Below are positions 53,110 to 61,845 of a DNA stretch of 64,000 nucleotides, piece by piece; the first letter of the stretch is position 1, and each line of letters begins with the position of its first letter. The notes beneath the pieces were generated by a model that was not told the DNA's origin, searched no databases, and worked only from the letters and a program-made list of their open reading frames with translations. Made by a program: the position numbers and the translations under genes. The DNA comes from an uncultured Alphaproteobacteria bacterium. GTDB taxonomy: Bacteria > Pseudomonadota > Alphaproteobacteria > HIMB59 > GCA-002718135. The DNA lies in NCBI GenBank assembly GCA_902620285.1, contig CACNHT010000002.1, positions 20,503 through 84,502 of the forward strand, read 5' to 3'.

Positions 53110-54062
53110 AATATGATAGAATAGAAGGAATAGATAAAGACATTTCCAAACTTGTTATGGGATGTGATAACCAAGATGATATCAATGAAGCTTCAAAATT
53201 ATGGGATCATTGGATTGAAGTCGGTGGTAATATGTTTGATACAGCATTCATCTATGGTGGTGGTAATCACGAAAAAGTTTTAGGACAATGGTTAAAAAAC
53301 AATAACAACAGAAAAGATATTTTAATACTTGGCAAAGGTGCTCATACGCCTGATTGCAATCCTGAAGCTATTTCAAAACAATTAACAATCTCTCTTGAAA
53401 GAATGAATACTGATTATGTTGATATCTATATTATGCACCGAGATAATACCGATTATCCTGTTGAAGAATTTATGGATGTTTTAAATCAAGAGAAAGAAAA
53501 AGGTAGAATAAAAATATTTGGTGGTTCAAACTGGACTATAGAAAGATTTAAAGAAGGAAATGAATGGGCACAAAAAAATAATAAACAAGAAATGTCTATT
53601 CTTAATAATAATTTAGCTCTTGCTAAGATGATTAATCCACTTTGGAATGGTTGTTTGTCCTCTAATATAGATGAAACATTAGAATATCTAAATTCTACTC
53701 AAAAATCTCATATGTCTTGGTCTAGTCAGGCAAGAGGTTATTTTTTACCTGATGCTATTACAAAAGAAATTGAAGACAAAATTACTAAAGCAGAAACTTA
53801 TAGAGCACCAGGTGAGAACTCAAGCGGTCCTATTAGTTGCTATGACAGTGATGATAATAGAGAAAGAAAAAAAAGAGCTATGGAACTAGCTGAAAAAAAA
53901 GGATGTACTGCACATAATATTGCAGCAAGCTGGACCATCAGTCAATCTTTTCCATCATTTGCATTAATTGGACCAAGAACAATTGATGAGCTAGATACAA
54001 CACTACCTTGCTTAGATATAGAATTAACAAAAGAAGAAATTAATTGGTTAAATTTATCTTAA
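53106..54062 (+). CDS. Aldo/keto reductase
   Basis: FDTAFIYGGGNHEKVLGQWL, MNTDYVDIYIMHRDN, IKIFGGSNWTIERF, ALIGPRTIDEL. Confidence 0.92.
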   Translation: MKYDRIEGIDKDISKLVMGCDNQDDINEASKLWDHWIEVGGNMFDTAFIYGGGNHEKVLGQWLKNNNNRKDILILGKGAHTPDCNPEAISKQLTISLERMNTDYVDIYIMHRDNTDYPVEEFMDVLNQEKEKGRIKIFGGSNWTIERFKEGNEWAQKNNKQEMSILNNNLALAKMINPLWNGCLSSNIDETLEYLNSTQKSHMSWSSQARGYFLPDAITKEIEDKITKAETYRAPGENSSGPISCYDSDDNRERKKRAMELAEKKGCTAHNIAASWTISQSFPSFALIGPRTIDELDTTLPCLDIELTKEEINWLNLS

Positions 54063-55091
54063 TTTAGTTTTTTTGATTTTGTGACTTGTTCCTTCATTTA
54101 ATATTGGCTCAATCAAAGTAGATACTTTTTTTATTGAGATATCTTGTTCTAGGTTCTGTAAAATTTTTACAGATTGTTTTCCCATTTCCATTAATGGGTG
54201 TGAAATATATGTAAGATTTTGAGAGCTTAAATAACTATCCTGATCATTAAATCCTACCACAGAAATATCTTTTCCAATTTCTAATTTCATATCCTTACAT
54301 TTCAACAAACATCCTGTAAAAAAACGAAGATGAGAACAAATTATAGCAGTAGGAGGTTTTTTTAAACTTAATAAATACTTTGTTATGGCTGATCCTGACT
54401 CAACAGTTTCGATTAAACTATCTTGATAATATTCATTTGAATATTGTAGTTGTAAATTTTTTATTGAACTTTCATAAGCAACTTTTCGTTGTGCGCCATA
54501 ATTAAAACTGCGATGAACATTGATAAAAGCAATTCTTTTATGACCATTATTTGAAAGTTTATTCATTAGAAGCTCAATACTTTTCTTATTATCCAGATCA
54601 ATCCAAGCATGCTCTGTTTGTTTGTTAGTTCTGCCCCAAGTCACAAATTTGACTCCTCTTTGGTTTAAGAAATCAACTCTTTCATCATTTTTTTTAATTT
54701 TATAAAAAATAAATTTATCTGCTTGACCTGTGCTAATGAGTTTTTTGAAATAATTCATTTCTTCATCTTCATTTAAGCAAAATTTTGTTATTAATTCAGT
54801 ATTTGTATTTTTTATCCCAAGAGTAATTCCTGCAAGAAACTGTAAAACAACGTGATCTGGCGCGTCAGGATCTATCGATGATATAAAAGCAATAGTATCT
54901 GTTTTTTTGGAAGCTAATCTTTTGGCATTTAAATCTGGAAAGTAGTTATATTTTTTAGCTGTTTTAAAAATTTTATCTTTTGTCTTCTGTGATATATTGT
55001 CATATCCATTTAGTGCTCTTGATACCGAACTTACTGATAAACCTAATTTTTGAGATAAACCAACAATATTTATTTTCTTGTTTTTCTTCAT
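54054..55091 (-). CDS. LacI family transcriptional regulator
   Basis: NIVGLSQKLGLSVSSVSRALNGYDNISQKTKDKI HTH; periplasmic-binding-like sensor domain. Confidence 0.94.
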   Translation of the reverse strand: MKKNKKINIVGLSQKLGLSVSSVSRALNGYDNISQKTKDKIFKTAKKYNYFPDLNAKRLASKKTDTIAFISSIDPDAPDHVVLQFLAGITLGIKNTNTELITKFCLNEDEEMNYFKKLISTGQADKFIFYKIKKNDERVDFLNQRGVKFVTWGRTNKQTEHAWIDLDNKKSIELLMNKLSNNGHKRIAFINVHRSFNYGAQRKVAYESSIKNLQLQYSNEYYQDSLIETVESGSAITKYLLSLKKPPTAIICSHLRFFTGCLLKCKDMKLEIGKDISVVGFNDQDSYLSSQNLTYISHPLMEMGKQSVKILQNLEQDISIKKVSTLIEPILNEGTSHKIKKTKLR

Positions 55092-55134
55092 AATACTTAA
55101 AATCTATTAATTAAATTAAATAATACTATTTGGC

Positions 55135-55140
55135 TTGACA
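55135..55140 (+). promoter_or_regulatory. Candidate -35 box TTGACA abutting the LacI-type operator
   Basis: Exact consensus TTGACA 5' of the palindrome; the matching -10 is weak or ambiguous. Confidence 0.5.
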
Positions 55141-55156
55141 AGTAAAACGTTTTACT
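55141..55156. promoter_or_regulatory. LacI-family operator, perfect 16-bp palindrome
   Basis: AGTAAAACGTTTTACT, self-complementary, central CG typical of LacI-family sites, in the divergent lacI/SBP intergenic region. Confidence 0.85.
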
Positions 55157-55191
55157 AAATTGTCATTTTATTTAAAAAAGGGAGGAAAGTA

Positions 55192-56436
55192 ATGAAAAAA
55201 TTTTTTTCAATATTATTAACTATATTTGTACCCCTATCTTTTACTAACGTTTCCAAGGCTGGTAGTCACATGGAAGCTGAAGTTATTCACTGGTGGACTT
55301 CTGGTGGAGAGCAAGCTGCAATTTCAGAATTTGCTAAAGCTTGGGAAGAAATGGGTAATACTTGGATTGACACTGCAATTACCGGTGGTGATAATGCAAG
55401 AGGAACTACTGTAAACAGAATTATTGGTGGAAATCCACCAACTGCAGCACAGTTCAACGTATCAAAACAATTTGTAGATTTAGTTGAGCAAGGTTTACTT
55501 CAATCACTTGAAGAAGTTGCTTCTGCAGAGGGTTGGAGAGATTTTATTTATCCACCTGAATTAATTGAAACTTGTGAATTTGAAGGTGAATTTTATTGCG
55601 TACCTGTAAATATTCACAGCTGGCAATGGATGTGGATCAACAACGACGTTTACAAACAAGTTGGTTTACCAGTACCTCAAACTTTTGAGGAATTTTTAGC
55701 TGGAGCTCCAAAAATTCAAGAAGCTGGAATCATTCCATTGGCACTAGGTGGTCAGGGATGGCAAGAATCTGGTATGTTTGATGTTGTTGCATCTTCAATC
55801 ATGGGCTTTCCTCTAATGCAATCAATTTATAGAGATAAAGATCTAAATGCATTTAGAGATGGAAGATTTGAGTCAGTTCTAAACACTTACAGAGAATTAA
55901 ATCAATTCACAGATGAAGGTTCTCCTGGAAGATTGTGGAATGATACTACAGCTATGGTTATCGAAGGAAAAGCTGCAATGCAAGTTATGGGAGACTGGGC
56001 AAGAGGTGAATTTGCTGTTGCTGGACAAGAAGCAATGGTTGATTATTCTTGTGTAATTCCTGGTAAAGAAAAATATGTTGCTCTTGGTGGTGATGTATTT
56101 GTTTTTCCTAAAAATGATGATCCAAAAGTGAAAGATGCTCAGCTAGCAATGGCAAGTATGATGGTTAATCCAACTGTACAGGCTAAATTTAACAATGCTA
56201 AAGGTTCTCTTCCTATGAGACTTGACGTTGATACTTCTGCAGCTGATGCTTGTATGCAAATGGGTTTAGATTTAATTCAAAATCCAGATGCAATTATGAG
56301 AGAAAGTGATGATTGGAATACTCCTGCATTCACTGCAGCATGGGGTGATATTATTTCTGAATTCAGAAATGATCCTAATTACACTGTTGCTCAAGTAATG
56401 GACGACTTAGAAGGCGTTTTAACAAGCGGACTTTAA
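55192..56436 (+). CDS. ABC transporter sugar-binding protein (family 1 SBP, glucose/mannose-type-like)
   Basis: Signal peptide, VIHWWTSGGEQAAISEFAKAWEEMG, GNPPTAAQFN, GKAAMQVMGDWARGEF. Confidence 0.92.
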   Translation: MKKFFSILLTIFVPLSFTNVSKAGSHMEAEVIHWWTSGGEQAAISEFAKAWEEMGNTWIDTAITGGDNARGTTVNRIIGGNPPTAAQFNVSKQFVDLVEQGLLQSLEEVASAEGWRDFIYPPELIETCEFEGEFYCVPVNIHSWQWMWINNDVYKQVGLPVPQTFEEFLAGAPKIQEAGIIPLALGGQGWQESGMFDVVASSIMGFPLMQSIYRDKDLNAFRDGRFESVLNTYRELNQFTDEGSPGRLWNDTTAMVIEGKAAMQVMGDWARGEFAVAGQEAMVDYSCVIPGKEKYVALGGDVFVFPKNDDPKVKDAQLAMASMMVNPTVQAKFNNAKGSLPMRLDVDTSAADACMQMGLDLIQNPDAIMRESDDWNTPAFTAAWGDIISEFRNDPNYTVAQVMDDLEGVLTSGL

Positions 56437-56447
56437 ATATATACGAG

Positions 56448-56475
56448 ATGGCAGGATTAATTTATCCTGCCATTT
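56448..56475 (+). terminator. Intercistronic hairpin after the SBP gene (terminator/stabiliser-like)
   Basis: Perfect 10-bp stem ATGGCAGGAT-TAATTT-ATCCTGCCAT followed by TT. Confidence 0.75.
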
Positions 56476-56483
56476 AACATTTT

Positions 56484-57365
56484 ATGCCTTTTTATAGAAA
56501 TATAGCTGCAAAAATAGCACTGTTACCGATGATAGTTATATCTTTAACTGTCTTTGTTGGATGCATTATTTATTCTTTTTTTTATTCTCTAACAAATTCA
56601 AAATTAGTTCCAGTAATGAACTATGTTGGTTTTGATCAATACGAAAGATTATTTAAACAAAGAAAATGGGATGTAGCTGTAGAAAATATTTTTATTTATG
56701 GTTTCGTATTTACAATTGGGTGTCTGATCATTGGTTTTCTATTAGCTGTTTTAATTGATCAAAAAATAAGAGGCGAGAGTTTATTTAGAACAATTTTTTT
56801 ATACCCTTATGCTATGTCTTTCGTTGTTACTGGTTTAGTTTGGAAATGGGTTTTAAACCCAACATTTGGTCTCGAGAATTCAATGCACATGTGGGGAATG
56901 ACATGGTTTGAACTTGACTGGTTGGTAAATAGAGATCTTGCAATCTATGCTGTATGTATAGCTGCTGTTTGGCAAGGTGCAGGTTTTGTAATGGTATTAA
57001 TGTTAGCAGGACTGAGAGGAATTGATGAAGATATTTGGAAATCACTTAGTATTGAAGGTGTAGCTAAATGGAAATCTTATATTTTTGTTATTTTGCCGAT
57101 GTTAAGACCAATGGTAGTAACTGCAATTGTCTTGATTGCAGCTGGCGTAGTAAAAGTCTATGATTTAATTTTAGCCCTTACATCTGGTGGACCAGGATAT
57201 GCTACCACAACACCAGCAATGTATGTAATGGAGAATTTTTTTAGTAGAGCAAATTTAGGACAAGCTTTTGCAGCTTCTATAATAATGTTTATTTCAGTTG
57301 TATGTATTCTTGCTCCTTGGGCTTTTTATGAATTTTATCTAAGAAACAAATACGCAAATAACTAA
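56484..57365 (+). CDS. ABC sugar transporter permease (MalF/UgpA type)
   Basis: Hydrophobic permease; GIDEDIWKSLSIEGVAKWKSYIFVILPMLRP EAA-loop. Confidence 0.92.
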   Translation: MPFYRNIAAKIALLPMIVISLTVFVGCIIYSFFYSLTNSKLVPVMNYVGFDQYERLFKQRKWDVAVENIFIYGFVFTIGCLIIGFLLAVLIDQKIRGESLFRTIFLYPYAMSFVVTGLVWKWVLNPTFGLENSMHMWGMTWFELDWLVNRDLAIYAVCIAAVWQGAGFVMVLMLAGLRGIDEDIWKSLSIEGVAKWKSYIFVILPMLRPMVVTAIVLIAAGVVKVYDLILALTSGGPGYATTTPAMYVMENFFSRANLGQAFAASIIMFISVVCILAPWAFYEFYLRNKYANN

Positions 57366-58246
57366 TGTCTACTATTCCTAAAGGACCTCGACCAAAACAC
57401 CTTACAGTTGGAAGAATAGGTTTGTATTGTTTCATAATTATGTGCGCATTATTTTTTTTAATGCCCTTATATGTAATGATTATTACTTCTCTTAAAGATA
57501 TGGATGAAATAAGAGCAGCTAATATTTTAAACCTCCCAAAAGAACTTAGTTTTTATGCATGGCCAAAAGCTTGGTCTCAAGCGTGTACAGGATTTGTATG
57601 TGAGGGACTGAAACCAGGTTTTGTTAACTCCGTAAAGATAACTGTACCTAGTGTAATTGTATCCGTAGCTTTAAGTGCATTAAATGGATATGCATTAGCT
57701 TTCTGGCGCTTTAGAGGAGCATATTTCTTTTTTGGGCTATGCATGTTTGGTGCATTCATTCCTTATCAAGTAATGGTGTACCCACTTTTAAAAATAGAAG
57801 ATTTCTTGGGTATTTATTCTTCATTACCAGGCATCATACTTGTTCATACTATTTTTGGTATGCCAATACTAACACTTATCTTTAGAAACTTTTACGCGAG
57901 CCTTCCAATAGATCTATTTAAAGCTGCCAGAATAGATGGTGGAAATTTTATAAAAATATTTTTTTATGTAATAATTCCAATGTCAACTCCTATAACTATC
58001 GTAGCTGTCATTCTTCAAGTTACAGGAATTTGGAATGATTTTCTTCTAGGATTAGTCTTTGCAGGAAGAGACAACCAACCAATGACAGTTCAATTAAATA
58101 ATATTGTGCAAGTAGATTATGGTGTTGCTGAGTACAACGTAGATATGTCAGCAACAATTTTAACTTCTCTAGTTCCTCTTTTTGTATACTTTATTTCTGG
58201 AAGATGGTTTGTGCGTGGAATAGCAGCTGGGGCAATAAAGGGGTGA
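57365..58246 (+). CDS. ABC sugar transporter permease (MalG/UgpE type)
   Basis: LPIDLFKAARIDGGNFIKIFFYVIIPMSTP EAA-loop; TAATG coupling to the previous gene. Confidence 0.93.
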   Translation: MSTIPKGPRPKHLTVGRIGLYCFIIMCALFFLMPLYVMIITSLKDMDEIRAANILNLPKELSFYAWPKAWSQACTGFVCEGLKPGFVNSVKITVPSVIVSVALSALNGYALAFWRFRGAYFFFGLCMFGAFIPYQVMVYPLLKIEDFLGIYSSLPGIILVHTIFGMPILTLIFRNFYASLPIDLFKAARIDGGNFIKIFFYVIIPMSTPITIVAVILQVTGIWNDFLLGLVFAGRDNQPMTVQLNNIVQVDYGVAEYNVDMSATILTSLVPLFVYFISGRWFVRGIAAGAIKG

Positions 58247-58248
58247 GT

Positions 58249-59322
58249 ATGAAAAATAGTGTTGAAGTAAAAAATATATCCTTCAGTTATGGAAAAACTG
58301 AAATATTAAATGATTTAAGTCTCGATATTAAAGAAGGAGAATTCATGGTTTTGCTTGGCCCTTCAGGTTGCGGAAAAACTACTTTATTAAATTGTATAGC
58401 AGGTCTTTTGGATTTAACGGATGGACAGATTTGGATTGAAGATGATAACGTTACATGGAAAGAACCAAAAGATAGACACATAGGAATGGTATTCCAATCT
58501 TATGCATTGTACCCAAGTATGACTGTTGAGAAAAATTTATCATTTGGTTTAAGAATGATGGGCACAGCAAAAGATTTAATTAATGAAAAAATAAAAAAAG
58601 CTGCAAATCTCCTACAAATAAATGAATTACTTAAAAGAAAACCTTCTCAACTCTCTGGAGGTCAAAGGCAGCGTGTTGCTATTGGTAGAGCTTTAGTTAG
58701 AGATGCGAAAGTTTTTTTATTTGACGAACCTTTAAGTAACCTTGATGCAAAATTAAGAGCTGAACTACGCTATGAAATTAAAAAACTTCATAGAGATTTA
58801 TCAAATACTATGATTTACGTTACTCATGATCAAATAGAAGCTATGACGCTTGCGGACCGTATATCTGTTATGAAAGATGGATTAATACAGCAATTAGATA
58901 CACCTAAACAAATTTACAACAAACCAGCTAATTTATTTGTGGCTGGGTTTATTGGATCTCCAAGCATGAATTTTTTAAATGCCAAATTTAAAAAATCAAA
59001 TCAAAATATAATTGTTGGTAATAAACAAATTGATATTTCTAAATATGAAAACATAAATAAATTGATTAATGATCAAGAGGTTGTCTTTGGAATAAGACCT
59101 GAAAATATAAACATAGAAAAAAATGAAAATTCTATTCAATGTAAAGTTGAATTAGTGGAACCTATGGGGGCAGATACTCTTGTTTGGACTAGTTTTGAAG
59201 GTAACCCAATATCTATTAGACTGGAAGGAAGCTCAAATTTTAATTTAAATGATGAAATAAGTATCTCTTTTGATATAAATAAATCTTCTATATTTGATAG
59301 TAAGTCTGAGGAGAGAATTTAA
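58249..59322 (+). CDS. ABC sugar transporter ATP-binding protein (MalK/UgpC type); start trimmed to MKNSVEVK
   Basis: LGPSGCGKTTLLNCIAG, LSGGQRQRVAIGRALVRDAKVFLFDEPLSNLDAKLR, C-terminal regulatory-domain-like region. Confidence 0.95.
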   Translation: MKNSVEVKNISFSYGKTEILNDLSLDIKEGEFMVLLGPSGCGKTTLLNCIAGLLDLTDGQIWIEDDNVTWKEPKDRHIGMVFQSYALYPSMTVEKNLSFGLRMMGTAKDLINEKIKKAANLLQINELLKRKPSQLSGGQRQRVAIGRALVRDAKVFLFDEPLSNLDAKLRAELRYEIKKLHRDLSNTMIYVTHDQIEAMTLADRISVMKDGLIQQLDTPKQIYNKPANLFVAGFIGSPSMNFLNAKFKKSNQNIIVGNKQIDISKYENINKLINDQEVVFGIRPENINIEKNENSIQCKVELVEPMGADTLVWTSFEGNPISIRLEGSSNFNLNDEISISFDINKSSIFDSKSEERI

Positions 59323-59323
59323 T

Positions 59324-60097
59324 ATGAATAAACAAGATGTTACAATGCAGCTTTATACCACTAGACATTTTCAGCCATATGAACCAATACTAAAATTTTT
59401 ATCAAGCTCAGGTATTGTTAATATTGAACTTTTTGGCTTAGAATCAATGAATACTGATGAGTTTAAATCAATGATGGATCAATCAAATATTACATCAAAG
59501 TCTACTCATGTTGGTTTTGAATCTCTAAGTGATCCCGATAATATCATTAATCGTGCAAATACAATGAACATCAAACATATTATTGTACCTGCTCCTCCAG
59601 CTAGAAAAGATGCTGAGTTTAAAAATACATTTGATATGGATGAAGAAGAATGGATGAATTTTGGAAAAAAATTATCTTCTCATGTTAGTATTTTTGAAGA
59701 TGCTGGATTAACACTTGGTTATCATAATCATTCTTATGAATTTAAAGCACTACCAAGTGGAAAGTTGCCAATTGAATGTATGATGGATCATAATGAAAAA
59801 TTAAAATTAGAAATTGATCTTGGCTGGACAGTAGCAGGTGGTGCTGATCCTATTCCTTGGATACAAAAATATTCAAATAAAATTATTGGATGTCACTTAA
59901 AAGATTTTTATGATCAAAGTAAAAACTTATTAGAACACGATGAACAGTCTGCTGTAGGAGAAGGTTTTATTGATTGGCCTTCACTAATTTCTGAAGTTAA
60001 AAAAACACCATGTGAAGTTTTTGTCTTGGAACACGATCATCCAAAAGATTATAAAGAATATACAACCAAATCTTTAGAATATTTAGAAACAATTTAA
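59324..60097 (+). CDS. Sugar phosphate isomerase/epimerase-like TIM barrel (AP_endonuc_2 type)
   Basis: LGYHNHSYEF, LEIDLGWTVAGGADP, GCHLKDF, FVLEHDHP metal-ligand pattern; start trimmed to MNKQDV. Confidence 0.9.
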   Translation: MNKQDVTMQLYTTRHFQPYEPILKFLSSSGIVNIELFGLESMNTDEFKSMMDQSNITSKSTHVGFESLSDPDNIINRANTMNIKHIIVPAPPARKDAEFKNTFDMDEEEWMNFGKKLSSHVSIFEDAGLTLGYHNHSYEFKALPSGKLPIECMMDHNEKLKLEIDLGWTVAGGADPIPWIQKYSNKIIGCHLKDFYDQSKNLLEHDEQSAVGEGFIDWPSLISEVKKTPCEVFVLEHDHPKDYKEYTTKSLEYLETI

Positions 60098-61221
60098 TGA
60101 ATATTGGAATTGTTGGTTGTGGTAATATTTCTGAAACTTATTTTGAGTGTCAAAAAATATTTAATAATTTTAAAATAGTTGCTTGTGCCGATATAAATAA
60201 TGAAGCTGCATTTAATGCTGGATCTAAATATAATATTAAAGCGTTATCAGTTGATGAAATTTTAGAAAATAATGAAATTGATTTAATTATTAATCTAACA
60301 ATTCCTGCAGCTCATAAAGAAATTATTACAAAATCTATTCTTAATGGAAAACACTGTTTTAGTGAAAAGCCCTTAGCAATGAGTTTTGAAGAGGGTTTAG
60401 AAATACAAAAATTAGCAGATGAAAAAGGTTTATATGTAGGATGTGCACCAGATACATTTCTTGGAGCAGCAGGGCAAAGAGCTAGGAAATTAATTGAAGA
60501 TAATAAAATAGGTAAAATTGTTCTAGGAACATTTAATTTAATGTCTCATGGGATGGAGCATTGGCACCCTAACCCAGACTTTTTCTTTAAACCTGGTGCA
60601 GGACCAGTTTTTGATGTTGGTGTTTATTACATCACTCAATTAGTAAACCTAATTGGACCAGTTAAGAAAATAAATGCGATAAGTGGAACTGCTACAAATG
60701 AGAGAACAATAACTAGTCAACCAAGATACGGAGATAAAATTAAAGTTGAAACCCCAACAACTCTGATGGGTTCTTTAGAGTTTCAAAATAATGCAAAAGT
60801 TCAGTTTTTTTGTACTTGGGATGTTTGGAAAAACAATCATTCAACAATTGAACTTTATGGACTTGATGGCTCAATGATTGTCCCTGATCCAAATTTTTTT
60901 AGTGGTGATTTATTAATTTCCCAAAAAGATAGTGATTGGGAAACTATCAATAATGATAATATGTTGTTAGGCATCCCTAATAAAAGTGATGGAGAAGGTA
61001 ACAAAAAAGCAAATTATAGAGGAATAGGTCTTTCAGAAATGATCGATTCAATTGCTAGTAATCGAAAAGCTAGATGTTCTCTTGAGTTATCTCTTCATGT
61101 GCTTGAGATTATGGATGGAATTATAAAATCGGCTGAGGAAAGCAAATCTTATCAACTATCAACCAATCCTAATCAACCAGCAATATTAACTGAAGAAGAA
61201 ATAAAAAAATTAAAAATTTAG
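60097..61221 (+). CDS. Gfo/Idh/MocA family oxidoreductase
   Basis: NIGIVGCGNISETYFE; KSILNGKHCFSEKPLAMSFEEGLEIQ; DVGVYYITQLVNLIGPVKKI. Confidence 0.93.
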   Translation: MNIGIVGCGNISETYFECQKIFNNFKIVACADINNEAAFNAGSKYNIKALSVDEILENNEIDLIINLTIPAAHKEIITKSILNGKHCFSEKPLAMSFEEGLEIQKLADEKGLYVGCAPDTFLGAAGQRARKLIEDNKIGKIVLGTFNLMSHGMEHWHPNPDFFFKPGAGPVFDVGVYYITQLVNLIGPVKKINAISGTATNERTITSQPRYGDKIKVETPTTLMGSLEFQNNAKVQFFCTWDVWKNNHSTIELYGLDGSMIVPDPNFFSGDLLISQKDSDWETINNDNMLLGIPNKSDGEGNKKANYRGIGLSEMIDSIASNRKARCSLELSLHVLEIMDGIIKSAEESKSYQLSTNPNQPAILTEEEIKKLKI

Positions 61222-61242
61222 TTATTTTTAATTTATTTGATA

Positions 61243-61845
61243 TTATTCAATAATTTTAAGATAACTTATTTCATTTTGATCAGATAAAACTTCATTAAAT
61301 TTTGAAAGATCATTATCAACTTTTTTTAACATTGAATTAAATTCTGATCTTTTTGTTACCACTAAAGAAATATCAGCAACAATTAAATCAATAACATAAA
61401 ATCTATCTTTTGATTCTTTTACTCGCCATGTTACGACAACAGATCCAGTATCTGAAAAAATCTCCATATCAACCAAAGTTACTTGATTTTTGTTGTCATA
61501 TTTTGATTTTGTTAATTCATATTTTTGGTCTGAATATCCTTGCATCATTGACGCTATATTTAGAGCTAAATGTCTTTTAAAATTATCAATGTATATTTTT
61601 TTGGTATTTTTGTCTGATTTTTTCCATGCTTCTCCTGCAACAAATTTAGCAATGCCAGTTCCAGCAAAATTGTTATTTATTGTTTTTTCGATTAGAAGAA
61701 ATCTGTTTTCATTTGATAGACTTTGATTTTTATAAGCTTCAAGAATAATGTCTATTTCTCTTTTAAGCCAATCTGAAGTTTCATCAGAATATAAATTTTT
61801 TGAAATAAAGATTATAAAAAAAAATATAATTAATTTAATTTTCAT
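61243..61845 (-). CDS. mlaC: MlaC/Ttg2D family phospholipid-binding ABC transport protein
   Basis: Signal peptide, FAGTGIAKFVAGEAWKKSDKNTKKIYIDNFKRHL; overlaps mlaA. Confidence 0.88.
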   Translation of the reverse strand: MKIKLIIFFFIIFISKNLYSDETSDWLKREIDIILEAYKNQSLSNENRFLLIEKTINNNFAGTGIAKFVAGEAWKKSDKNTKKIYIDNFKRHLALNIASMMQGYSDQKYELTKSKYDNKNQVTLVDMEIFSDTGSVVVTWRVKESKDRFYVIDLIVADISLVVTKRSEFNSMLKKVDNDLSKFNEVLSDQNEISYLKIIE

